In this document: in pieces, positions 55,412 to 64,000 of the stretch
Position numbering within the stretch: the first letter of the stretch is position 1
Layout of the letters: each line of letters begins with the position of its first letter
Assembly: GCA_963755195.1 (NCBI GenBank)
Contig: CAVWIZ010000004.1
Location: forward strand, 310,001 to 374,000
Reading direction: 5' to 3'
DNA length: 64,000 bases
Source of the DNA: CAVQJU01 sp963755195
GTDB lineage: Bacteria; Acidobacteriota; Vicinamibacteria; Vicinamibacterales; CAVVIG01
The notes under the pieces: model-generated
Database searches by the model: none
What the model was told of the DNA's origin: nothing
What the model saw: only the letters and a program-made list of their open reading frames with translations
Translations under genes and position numbers: made by a program

Positions 55412-58081
55412 ATGACTTTGTGGACCCTGATACGCCGCGTCCTCCGGCGCCGTGGGCTCGAGCGCGAGCTCGACGCCGAGCTTCGCGACCACATCGAGCG
55501 TCAGGTCGCGGATGGGGTTCGCGAAGGACGATCGGAAGCCGTCGTGCGCCGCCAGATCCGGTTGACGTTTGGCGGGCTCGACCAGGTCAAAGAGGCGTGC
55601 CGCGACGTCCGCCGCCCGCCGGCCCTGGCCGACTTGGGCGCCGATCTGCGATTTGCGTGGCGAACCCTCGCCAAGGATCGGTGGTTCACCGCCGGCGCCG
55701 TCCTCACTCTCGCGCTCGCCATGGGCGTGGCGAACACGACGTTCATCCTCACGTACGCCAATCTGATGCGCGATCTGCCGATGGAGCGGCCCGAGCGCGT
55801 CGCGATCATGAGGACGCTCGATGGACGCGGCCAGGAGGGCGGCGTGTCCTACCCCGACTTCGAGGACTGGCGCCGGGGCTCGCGGGTGTTCGACGGGACC
55901 GCGGCCGCCTTTGCGACGGGCACCATCAGCCTGGGGCGGGACGGTGCCGTTCCGGAACAGTTCGACGGCCTCTATGTGTCTGCCGACACGTTCACCGTGC
56001 TCCGCGTCAAGCCCGTCCTCGGCCGTGATTTTTCGGCGGCTGACGATCGTCCTGGCGCCGAAGCCGTGGCCGTCATCGCCAGCAACATCTGGAAGAGCCG
56101 TTACGGTGAGAGCCGCGACGTGCTGGGCCGCAAGGTCTTCGTGAACGCCAGGATTCCCGCGACGATCATCGGTGTGATGCCCGACGACTTCCACTTCGTT
56201 GACACGGTGGATGTCTGGTTGCCGCTGTCCCAGATGCCGGGATCGACGCGTCAACGTCGTGATGCACGTGGGCTGCTCATGATGGGTCGTCTCCCCGACG
56301 GCACAGATCTCGATCGCGTTCGGGCCGAGCTCTCGCCCATCGCGGCGAACCTCGCCGTCACCTATCCAGAGACGAACAAGGACGTCCGGCCTCTGGTGAA
56401 CTCGTTCTACGAGGCGTACAACGGGGGAATGCTGCTGACCGACACCCTGACCCTGACGCCGCTGCTGGCCGCCGCATTCGTCCTGCTCATCGCGTCCGCC
56501 AACCTGGCGAATCTCCTGCTGGCACGCGCGGCGTCTCGATCGCGGGAGATCGCGATCCGCGTCGCGATCGGCGCCACGCGGTGGCGGATCGTGCGGCAAC
56601 TGATGATCGAGAGCCTGCTGCTGGCGCTCGTGGCATGGGTCCTGGCCGTCGGGTTTTCGTGGCTCGCCCTGAAACTCTCGTCGTCGGTCGTCGACCTGCC
56701 GTACTGGCGTCTGAAGATGGACGTCCGTCTGCTCGCTATGCTTGCTGCCGTCGCGCTGCTCACCACGGGGCTCTTCGGCCTGGCGCCAGCACTCCATGCC
56801 TCGGGTCGAGGGACCGCCGATGGGCTGAAAGCTGGCGGTAAAGACGGCGGGCGCATGAGCGCCACGCCGAAGACGCGGCGCTGGACCCATGCGTTGCTCG
56901 TCGGGCAGTTCGCCTTGACGCTGGCCCTCCTGAACGGCGCCGGTCTGACAGCGAAGACCTTTTACAAGTTCTATGACCTCGACCGCAATGTGCAGACGTC
57001 GGATGCCGTCACGACGTTCATTCGACTGCCGCCGCAGAGATACGCGACGCCCGAGCAGCGGGTCGCATTCCATCAGCAGTTGCGGGACCGATTGATGGCG
57101 GTTCCCGGGATGACGGCGAGCACCGTCGCGAGCGTGGCGCCCTTCTCGCACGCTGGCGGGCGCCGGCTGACTGCCGTGGACGGACGGCCACCGAGCGATC
57201 CGCCCCCGGACGTCATGACCGTGGTCGTGGAGCCCTCGTACTTTCACACCGTCGTCCGCGGTCTCGTCCTCGGCGAGCCTTTCTCCGAGTTGCACGGGAC
57301 TCCGGGGCACGAGGCGGCGATCGTGAACCAGCGATTTGCCGAGGTGTACCTCGGCGCCGGGAGTCCGATCGGCCGTCACCTCGAGTTCCGGCCGCCAACG
57401 GCCCAACGGTCCTACTCGAGAGAAGCCGAAGCCCCGCCGCCGCCGGTTCGCGTGACGATCGTCGGCGTGTCTCCCGACATTCGGCAGGGTCAGGGCGACG
57501 CGGTGCCCATGGTGTATCTGCCGTTTCGGGCCGAGGCGCCGGCCGGTGTCACGCTGATCGTGCGCGGCTCCGGCGGACCTGCCCACGTCGTGTCGGCGGC
57601 CCGCAACGCGGCGAACGCGATCGATCCGGATCTCGCGCTTGGCGTCGTGCGGACGCTGGACGATCTGCGCGATCGATCGAGGTCGCCCGCGGCCGGGAGC
57701 GCGTCGCAGTTCACGAAGATCGGCGGCCTGGGGCTCCTCCTGTCCGGGGTGGGCCTCTATTCGGCGATGGCGTACGCGGTGAGGCGCCGGACGCAGGAGA
57801 TCGCCGTCAGAATGGCCCTCGGCGCCCAGGCCACACATGTGCGCTGGCTCTTCTTGAAGACGAGCGCCTGGGTCGTGGTTGGCGGGCTCGCGGTCGGCCT
57901 GCCGGCGTCCCTGGCTATCGGTCGCCTGCTCCAGAGCAATGTGGTGCGCACCGACGCGAGCGACTCCCTGATGCTCATCGCGATGGTCGCCGTCCTCATG
58001 ACCGTGGCGTTGATCGCGTCTCTCGTTCCGGCGCGGCGCGCGACGCGCGTCGAGCCGACCACCGCATTGCGGATCGAATAG
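55412..58081 (+). CDS. ADOP-type ABC permease, second
   Basis: The intact 889-residue protein has the ADOP leader (LERELDAELRDHIERQVADG, FGGLDQVKEACRDVR), a first membrane helix (FTAGAVLTLALAMGVANTTFIL), MacB-like core domains, FtsX helices (LLAAAFVLLIASANLANLLLARA, GGLGLLLSGVGLYSAMAYAV) and the conserved end (SLVPARRATRVEPTTALRIE). No PadR gene is adjacent, but the promoter carries PadR-like half-sites. The hydrolase gene starts 2 bases after its stop, so both are likely co-transcribed. Confidence 0.92.
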   Translation: MTLWTLIRRVLRRRGLERELDAELRDHIERQVADGVREGRSEAVVRRQIRLTFGGLDQVKEACRDVRRPPALADLGADLRFAWRTLAKDRWFTAGAVLTLALAMGVANTTFILTYANLMRDLPMERPERVAIMRTLDGRGQEGGVSYPDFEDWRRGSRVFDGTAAAFATGTISLGRDGAVPEQFDGLYVSADTFTVLRVKPVLGRDFSAADDRPGAEAVAVIASNIWKSRYGESRDVLGRKVFVNARIPATIIGVMPDDFHFVDTVDVWLPLSQMPGSTRQRRDARGLLMMGRLPDGTDLDRVRAELSPIAANLAVTYPETNKDVRPLVNSFYEAYNGGMLLTDTLTLTPLLAAAFVLLIASANLANLLLARAASRSREIAIRVAIGATRWRIVRQLMIESLLLALVAWVLAVGFSWLALKLSSSVVDLPYWRLKMDVRLLAMLAAVALLTTGLFGLAPALHASGRGTADGLKAGGKDGGRMSATPKTRRWTHALLVGQFALTLALLNGAGLTAKTFYKFYDLDRNVQTSDAVTTFIRLPPQRYATPEQRVAFHQQLRDRLMAVPGMTASTVASVAPFSHAGGRRLTAVDGRPPSDPPPDVMTVVVEPSYFHTVVRGLVLGEPFSELHGTPGHEAAIVNQRFAEVYLGAGSPIGRHLEFRPPTAQRSYSREAEAPPPPVRVTIVGVSPDIRQGQGDAVPMVYLPFRAEAPAGVTLIVRGSGGPAHVVSAARNAANAIDPDLALGVVRTLDDLRDRSRSPAAGSASQFTKIGGLGLLLSGVGLYSAMAYAVRRRTQEIAVRMALGAQATHVRWLFLKTSAWVVVGGLAVGLPASLAIGRLLQSNVVRTDASDSLMLIAMVAVLMTVALIASLVPARRATRVEPTTALRIE

Positions 58082-58083
58082 CG

Positions 58084-58998
58084 ATGTCTGCAGAAGCGCC
58101 ACTGGCTTCGGCGGTTCTCTTCGTTCCCGAATTGCCGACGATGCCGGCGTGGTGGCGTGTCCTTCGTCGCGTCGCCGTCGTCGGTGTCCCGTGCCTGCTG
58201 GTCTGGTTGCTGCAGCTGGGACTCCTGTGGACGTACCAATCACGACTGGTGTTCATGACCAGCGTGAGTCGGGAGTTGGCAGTCGCACCGGTTCCGGACC
58301 CGTTTCGCGGCGGCCAGCTGCACACCGCTGATGGTTTGACGCTGCGGAGCGTCGCCCTGACGCACAGGGACGCTCGCGATCGTTACTGGGTGCTCTTCTG
58401 CATGCCGGCCGGCGGATCGCTCGGCGCCAGCCGGATTCAGAACCACCTGCACACGCTCTGGAACTTTGGCTACGACATTCTGGCGTTCGAGTACCGCGGC
58501 TTTGGCGCGAACGTAGGTCGCCCTAGCGAGCCGGGGCTGTATCTCGACGCCCTGGCGGCCTATGAACATCTGACGCGCGACGAGGGAGTGGCGCCGTCTC
58601 GCATCATTCTAGCCGGCCGCTCGCTGGGCACGGCGGTGGCAGTCGAGCTGGCGACGCGCGTCGACGCGGGCGGACTGCTCCTCTTCAGTGCCATCGACTC
58701 GGTGCCGCTGACCGGCGCGCGCCTCTACCCGTGGTTGCCGGTCCGATGGCTCGCGGCCTATCAGTTCGACAGCCTGTCGAAGGCGCGGCGCGTCGATCTG
58801 CCGGTCGTGCTCGTCCAGGGTTACGGCGACCACCTGGTGCCGTTGCCCGTCGCCAGATCGCTCTTCGCGGCTTTTCGCGGACCGAAGCAAATGATCGAAA
58901 CCGCCGGCGGGCACGACTTCTCGGGATTCGTGAAGGGCTCGCCCCTGTACGAGACGCTCGATCGGTTCTGGCCGATCGGCAGCATCCATCCCCGCTAG
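58084..58998 (+). CDS. Membrane-anchored alpha/beta hydrolase (BEM46/YfhR-like)
   Basis: The 304-residue protein has an N-terminal membrane helix (VAVVGVPCLLVWLLQLGLLW) and an alpha/beta hydrolase domain. Its nucleophile is Ser180 in LAGRSLGTAVA, and other core words are FEYRGFGANVGRPSEPG, DLPVVLVQGYGDHLVPL with the acid, and GGHDFSGF with the His. This is the BEM46-like group, whose substrates are mostly unknown. It directly follows the ADOP gene, so it may act on the cargo or on membrane lipids. Confidence 0.88.
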   Translation: MSAEAPLASAVLFVPELPTMPAWWRVLRRVAVVGVPCLLVWLLQLGLLWTYQSRLVFMTSVSRELAVAPVPDPFRGGQLHTADGLTLRSVALTHRDARDRYWVLFCMPAGGSLGASRIQNHLHTLWNFGYDILAFEYRGFGANVGRPSEPGLYLDALAAYEHLTRDEGVAPSRIILAGRSLGTAVAVELATRVDAGGLLLFSAIDSVPLTGARLYPWLPVRWLAAYQFDSLSKARRVDLPVVLVQGYGDHLVPLPVARSLFAAFRGPKQMIETAGGHDFSGFVKGSPLYETLDRFWPIGSIHPR

Positions 58999-59066
58999 CA
59001 CCTTACTGTCGGGCGAATCATTTGTCGGCGGTCGGTGTCTAACTGCCGACTGGAGGGCGAGCGCCG

Positions 59067-59297
59067 ATGCTGGACTTCGATGTTCTCACGTCGGTCCTGT
59101 TCGGTTCGTTCGCGCTTGCGTTGGCGGAGCGGAGCGCCTTTGAGACTGCGACGGGGTACGCCGCGCTCCTCACGATACTGCTGGCAGTCACCGCAAGCGT
59201 GAGCGTGTTCGATCGCGCCTCCGGCGGACTTGCGATTACGCTCGATCTCGACGAGCAGCCGGTGCTGCCGACGCAGCGTCTGAACCTCGCGAAGTGA
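59067..59297 (+). CDS. Small hypothetical protein, possible membrane helix
   Basis: The 76-residue ORF has GGAGG about 10 bases before its ATG and one hydrophobic segment (YAALLTILLAVTASVSVF). There is no family match I can name. Its coding character is moderate, and it ends at the border of the repeat-rich spacer. Confidence 0.4.
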   Translation: MLDFDVLTSVLFGSFALALAERSAFETATGYAALLTILLAVTASVSVFDRASGGLAITLDLDEQPVLPTQRLNLAK

Positions 59298-59371
59298 ATC
59301 TAGTCGGGCCCTGTGGGCCCAGGTGGGCTGTCTCGGATGGATCGGTACCACTGACGACGAACAAACGGGAA

Positions 59372-59434
59372 ACGCTGAGCACGCTGAGCACGCTGAGCAC
59401 GCTGAGCACGCTGAGCACGCTGAGCACGCTGAGC
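59372..59434. repeat. Tandem repeat, seven exact copies of ACGCTGAGC
   Basis: Seven identical 9-bp units fill 63 bp without a mismatch, followed by a degenerate unit. On the minus strand one frame reads SVL repeatedly but belongs to no gene. Exact identity suggests recent slippage growth. Confidence 0.9.
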
Positions 59435-59512
59435 ACGCGAGCCGCGAGAAACGACTTATTCGAAGCTTGTGAACCGTGGACCCGACGCGGCTGGCCTGCA
59501 ACGCAGGCCGAG

Positions 59513-59590
59513 AAGGCGGAGCGATCAGGCCCGGACGAACGACGACGAAGCCGTGACGTGTCGTTCGTCCGCGCCTGATCGCTCCGCCTT
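59513..59590. repeat. 31-bp inverted repeat with 16-nt loop
   Basis: Arm 59513-59543 is complementary to 59560-59590 in 30 of 31 positions; the loop is 59544-59559. As RNA this would be a very stable hairpin; as DNA it could be a MITE-like element or a cruciform. There is no T-run. Confidence 0.85.
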
Positions 59591-59688
59591 CCGCCGCTTC
59601 GCGGCGCCGCGTCGGGCGTCATCTCCGCGGCCTCTGCGAACTCTGCGTTGATCGTCGTGACTGGTAGTGAACCATCGTGTACGGGCCA

Positions 59689-60298
59689 CTACAGCATCGC
59701 GATCCTGGCGCCGAACAGGATGAGCACGACGCCGAACACGCGGTTGATGGCGATCTTCGATGTGTCCAACCGGGCGCGAATCATCGGCAGGTGCAGTGTC
59801 TGAACGAAGACGATCCAGAAGACGGCACTCACACCGACCATGACCGCAATGAGGAGTGTCGTCTGGGCGAACGACATTTCCGGCGTGATCAGCTGACTGA
59901 ACACGCCGAGATAGAACAGGCTTCCCTTTGGGTTGAGCACGTTGTTGACGAAGCCTTGCCAGTATGCGCTGGTGGGACGCCCGACCGGCCGCTGCATCGG
60001 GCCCCGCTTTGGTGGTGTCGCGACTCCGCAGACTCTGAACGCCGAGGTAGACGAGGTAGATGGCGCTCGCCACGCGCAGCACGTTGAATGCGACCGGGCT
60101 CCGCGACAGCAGCAGGGCGATTCCCAGCGTGCAGTAGCCAATGTGCACCATGTTCCCGGTGAGGACGCCAAGAGCGGTCAGGCCGCCGCACCGCCGATCC
60201 CTGGTCAACGTGTTGCGCATGACCAGGATCATGTCCGGCCCGGGACTGAGCATCGTCAACATCGTGACGCCCGCCACGAGCAGGAGCTTTTCGGTCAT
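59689..60298 (-). CDS. LysE-family amino acid exporter (one frameshift)
   Basis: Family words are VTMLTMLSPGPDMILVMRNTL with the conserved SPGP, LGVLTGNMVHIGYCTLGIALLL, YLVYLGVQSLR, then WQGFVNNVLNPKGSLFYLGVF and a final VFGVVLILFGARIAML. There are six membrane helices. An extra base near 60003 breaks the frame; repaired length is about 202 residues, as usual for LysE/RhtB. It exports amino acids or analogues. Confidence 0.88.
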
Positions 60299-60309
60299 GT
60301 CGCGACCGC

Positions 60310-63016
60310 TCAGCGGTTTGCCGACTGGAACAAACGGCGAAGCTCTTCAGAGAAGTTGACGATCAAGACGAACTTGCCGGCTTTTGAAGAGGATGCCGAC
60401 TCCGGAGGTTTCATGACGGCTATCCGCTGTCCGTCGGGATGAACGTCGAAGCCCAGGGCCGGACCCTCGAACCACACGCGCGGCTTGTCGGCACGGAACA
60501 CATCGCGCTGCGTGGAATATGTCGCGACCATCACCTTCCCATCGTCCGTCCGAAAAAACAGCTCTCTGCCGTTGCGAGACCACTGCGGCGACAGGCCGCC
60601 TGCCGTCGACACCTGCCATCGGCTGCCCGGCCCAGGAAATGGGCTGACGTAGACCTCGTTCATGCCCGACTCGTCAGACTGATAGGCCAGCCATCGTCCA
60701 TCCGGTGAAAAGGCCGCGTCCGCTTCGTTGGCGCGGCCGGTGACGAGCGGCTTCGGCTGGCCGGGCTTCCATCCAGACACCTCATTGCGCTCCATCGGCA
60801 GGACCCAGATGTCCTGTGCGGTGTCGCGTCCGGTTTCCCTGAACGCCAGAAACTTGCCGCTCGGGTGCCATGAAGACGGCCAGTGTCCCAGCTTGGTTTC
60901 CGACAGACGCTGAGCGTTGCCGGTCCCGTCAGCTCGCTGCCAATAGATGCTGTCGACGGCGTCGCGAGTGGACCTGAAGGCGATCCGCTGTCCGTCCGGG
61001 GTCCAGACGGGATCCGCATCGAGCAGCGGATGGGACGTCAGGCGCGAGAGGACGTCTCGCCGCCACTCATACACCCAGATGTCCTGCTGAATCGACATTG
61101 CCAGGCGCTCGCCGTCCGGAGAAAAACGGATGCCCTCGGTACGCTGCCGCCACGGCCCTCAATGGTTCGGACCTGCCGTCCCGTCCCACCCAAAACAGAG
61201 AAGGCCTGGCGGCCTCGCCCACAATGGGGATGTACGCGAGCGAACCGTCTTGCGAGAACGAGAATTCAGCGCCGCCCGTGCTCGGCGCGCTCGTCACAGT
61301 GCTCAACACTGGCGACGCCTGCTGTCGGATCTCGAGTCGACCCAGATCGAACGGCGCCGCGAACAACTTGCCCTGGCTCATGTAAAGCAGATAACCGTCC
61401 GGAAGGTATCTCGCGTAGTACCCGCCGCGCTGCACCGTTTTGGGTTCGCCGCCTCCAAGCGGCTGCACTACCAGGTTCGCGCCCTCGTAATTCCCAACGG
61501 TCACACTCGCGGTGTAGAGCACCGCGCGACCGCCCGGCAGGACCTGGGGCCAGCGGTGCGTCAATTCGCCGGTCCGAAGTTTGGTCAACGGCTCCGGCGT
61601 TCCGCCATCCGCCGACACCTTGAAGAGCGGGAATTCTCCCGCGCTCGGCGTGAACACAATCGATCCATCGTCGGACCAGCTGCCGCCGCGATCTTCGGGC
61701 GCATCGCACAGCGTGATCGCGGTGCCGCCGCTGACCGGCGCCTTCTTCAACTTTCCGCCGGCAAAGAATCCGATCCAGAGACCGTCGGGAGAAAAGAACG
61801 GGTGCCGAGCGCCCTCCGTTCCGGCAAGCGGCGAGGCTTCGAGCTGATCGAGCCGCCGGACGAACAGACGGGGCCTCTCGCCGGGGGCGGCACTGCCCGC
61901 AAACGCCAACACTCGTCCGTCCGGCGACAACACGACGTTGGACCCCATTGCGGCCATCGTGACGTCGGCGCCGAGGTTGGCCGCGAGGCGTATGACGGAC
62001 AGTGGGGCAGCCGCCTCGCGCCAGGGAGCCCACCACGCGGTGGCTGCCGTGGCCAGCACGCCAACGGTCACCGCCCACGGAAGCGCTTGCCGCCACTGCG
62101 CTCGCGGCTCGGATCGACCAGGGATCGCCGAGTCGGACGACGTCGCGGCGTCCGGATGCGCGATCGCGTCCTCGATTGCAATGCGAGCCTCTCCGATATC
62201 GCGCAGCCGCCGCCGCGAATCGCGCGTGAGACATCGAACGATCACCTGTTTCACGGCCGGCGGCGTCCCTCGAGGAAGCGCGTCCAGGTGGATGTCGCCC
62301 TTCAGGACGGCCGCCAGCGTGTCGGAGACCGTGGCTTCGTCGAACAGCCGCCGGGCCGTCAGCATTTCGTAGAGGACGAGGCCGAAGGCCCAGATGTCTC
62401 CGCGTTTGTCGACCTGCTGGCCGCGCGCCTGCTCGGGACTCATATAGGCAGCGGTGCCCAGAATCGCGCCGATCTCGGTTCTCGCCGGCGTCGTGATCGT
62501 AGGCGAGTGCGATCCGCTCAGAGACGACACCGCCAGATCCGTCGCCTTGGCCAGCCCGAAATCGAGCACCTTCGCGGTGCCGTCCGGACGGATTTTCACA
62601 TTCGCCGGCTTGAGATCGCGGTGAACGATCCCCCGCTCGTGGGCGACTTCCAGCGCCTCGGCGATCTGCCTGGCGATGGCGAGCCCCTCGTCGACAGAAA
62701 CGGGACCGAGCGCGATCTGGTCGGCGAGCGTCGGCCCCTCGACCAGCTCCATCACCAGGGCGTAAGTGCCGTCCCATTTCTCGAGCGCGTAAATCGCTGC
62801 GATGTTGGGATGGTTAACCGCGGCGAGCGTCTTCGCCTCGCGCTCGAGGCGTGTGAGCCGGTCGGCATCCTGAGCGAGCGCCGTCGGCAGCACCTTGAGA
62901 GCCACCTCCCGGCCGAGCGTCGTATCGGTCGCGCGATAGACCTCGCCCATGCCGCCCACACCGATTTGTGCGATTACGTCATAGGAGCCGATGCGTGTGC
63001 CGGCCGGCAGAGCCAT
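60310..63016 (-). CDS. Ser/Thr protein kinase with PD40 beta-propeller sensor domain (one frameshift)
   Basis: The kinase domain has GVGGMGEV (19-26), Lys41 in VALKV, HRDLKPAN (132-139), DFG (152-154) and GTAAYMSPEQARG in the activation loop. A membrane helix near 335-355 (WAVTVGVLATAATAWWAP) leads to a periplasmic part of PD40/TolB-like repeats (LSPDGRVLAFAG, FFSPDGLWIGFFA, FSPDGRWLAYQSDESG). An extra C near 61117 shifts the frame; joined length is about 900 residues. This is a Hanks-type receptor kinase common in Acidobacteriota. ATG 63016 is used because the kinase fold begins there. Confidence 0.9.
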
Positions 63017-63026
63017 GGGTCGGCTG

Positions 63027-63032
63027 ATTATA
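63027..63032 (-). promoter_or_regulatory. Perfect -10 box (TATAAT) close to the kinase start
   Basis: TATAAT on the minus strand lies 10 bases before the kinase ATG. No good -35 is found at 16-18 bp. If used, the message would be almost leaderless. Confidence 0.3.
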
Positions 63033-63101
63033 GAGGGGAGCGAAGCTTCACCACTCTCGAATCCCGGTATCATGTACCCGTATCCGGCCAGGCGCGACGA
63101 G

Positions 63102-64000
63102 ATGACCTATATGAAGCGCGTCCTCTGTATCGTGTTCGCCGTTGCCGTGGCGACCACCGCGACGCTGGGACAAGAGAGCGGCGGGGCCTCGCACAGGGCA
63201 GGCGCGCGGCATGATCAACACGTACTGCGCCGGGTGCCACAGCACGGCGGTCCATGCCGGCGGTGTGGCGCTCGACTCCCTGTCCCTCGATGCGGTTCAG
63301 GATCATGCCGACGTCTGGGAAGCCGCCGTGCGCAAGCTGCGCGGCCGGCTGATGCCGCCGCCCGGAAGCCGCCAGCCGGATCAGCGCGAGATCGACTCGT
63401 TCGTGGCGTGGATGGAGGCGAAGCTCGATAGCGCGGCGACGGCGGCGCCGCCAGCGCCGAAGGCGGGCCACGTCCCGATGCAGCGCATGACGCGCACCGA
63501 GTATGGAACGGCCGTCAACGATCTGCTCGGCATCGAGCTCGACGCCGAAGCAGCTGCTGCCGGCCGAGATCGAAGTCAACGGGTTCGAGAACATCGCCGC
63601 GGCGCTGAGCGTCTCGCCCGCCTTCCTCGATCAGTATGTCGCCGCCGCGCGGCTCGCCGCGCGGCTGGCCGTCGGCGAATCCGTTCCCAAGGTCGCCAGC
63701 GCCCACTATCGCCAGGCCGAAGGGCGACGACCAGGCGGTCCACATCGACGGGCTTCCGCTCGGCACGCGCGGCGGGATGAAGTTCAGGCACAACTTTCCC
63801 GCGGACGGCGAGTACCGGTTCACGATTCCGGATCTGGGCGTGGACCTCTATACGCGCGTGGTGGAGACGCGCCACACGCTCGTCATCCTGGTGGACGGTC
63901 GCGAAGTGTTTCGCGAGTCGATTGGGCGGTCCCGACGACATGCGGACCGTCGATCGCGGCGGCGCGCCCGGACGCGCCAAGGTGATGGAGCGGTTCGCCA
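63102..64000 (+). CDS. DUF1592-family secreted c-type cytochrome, third copy, 5' part (frameshifted, runs off the window)
   Basis: An ATG at 63102 or 63111 starts a signal peptide (VLCIVFAVAVATTATLG). A heme motif YCAGCH, VWEAAVRKLRGRLMPPPG, DUF1587 (MTRTEYGTAVNDLLGI), FENIAAALSVSPAFLDQYV, HIDGLPLGTRGGM and HNFPADGEYRFTI follow in the order seen in the other two copies. About four frameshifts, near 63180, 63555, 63725 and 63922, break it. The gene is divergent from the kinase gene, with an 85-bp shared spacer. Confidence 0.82.

Larger units (their letters stand above)
59298..59688. other. 391-bp repeat-rich spacer
   Basis: No gene is supportable. It holds the 7 x 9-bp tandem repeat, a 31-bp inverted repeat and a right half of the CTCTGCG element (59612-59650). 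All ORFs across it are by-products of these repeats. Confidence 0.7.

Noticed and set aside
55355..58243. Minus-strand ORF of 962 codons opposite the second ADOP gene
   Set aside because: It is a shadow of high-GC third-codon bias. The product is rich in Arg, Gly and His with no domain, while the plus strand encodes a complete ADOP protein.
59372..59434. CRISPR array
   Set aside because: Units are 9 bp, directly adjacent and without spacers.
61130..63214. Plus-strand ORF of 694 codons opposite the kinase gene
   Set aside because: The minus strand carries all kinase motifs in the right order; the opposite product has no recognisable feature.

Overview
The window is about 66% GC and looks like a member of Acidobacteriota, most likely class Vicinamibacteria. 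Support comes from two long ADOP-type permeases (acidobacterial duplicated orphan permeases), one with its PadR regulator, from repeated DUF1592/DUF1552 secreted-cytochrome cassettes, and from CRTAC1-type beta-propellers, an Oar-like TonB receptor and a PD40-tailed Ser/Thr kinase. No rRNA, tRNA, CRISPR array, transposase or phage gene was seen. Many genes are split by one-base frameshifts. In most cases I checked, removing a single extra base restores the reading frame, so I treat them as sequence errors and give whole-gene spans.

Layout. 1-5762 (minus): a DUF1592 cytochrome / DUF1552 / ankyrin cassette and a secreted WEGD-type protein. 5922-16553: an RsbRD-like sensor domain, a TrxR N-terminal fragment, a coupled pair of Lgt-like and tetraether-synthase-like radical SAM genes, a hydrolase, an intact thioredoxin-reductase-like flavoprotein, and two tandem genes of the UGSC family, each interrupted by an in-frame TGA. 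17017-24951: a PQQ-type dehydrogenase with a secreted partner, then a second DUF1592/DUF1552/ankyrin cassette on the plus strand. 24791-34325: an ABC exporter, amidohydrolase, nitrilase, alpha/beta hydrolase, AraC and VOC genes, and an ankyrin protein. 34461-46260 (minus): methyltransferase-like, CRTAC1, TPR, PPIase-TPR-CRTAC1, SCO1 and TonB receptor genes, close together. 46402-58998: WEGD protein, PadR-ADOP pair, DUF3667 protein, M16 peptidase, an HExxH protein, and a second ADOP with a hydrolase. 59067-64000: a repeat-rich spacer, a LysE exporter, a Ser/Thr kinase, and the start of a third DUF1592 gene.

The most notable system is the selenoprotein locus at 12164-16553. Both UGSC-family genes carry TGA at the codon where this family has selenocysteine (U-S-T-C). 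Each TGA is followed by an identical 9-bp hairpin with a GGUC apical loop at the position used by bacterial SECIS elements. The upstream TrxR-like gene is a plausible electron donor. A 39-bp remnant of the TrxR tail between the two selenoprotein genes shows that a TrxR-UGSC unit was duplicated and one TrxR lost. Other points worth attention are the radical SAM/Lgt-like lipid gene pair, a palindromic PadR operator with a second copy at the other ADOP promoter, and several families of intergenic inverted repeats, some of which have become the coding sequence for signal peptides.
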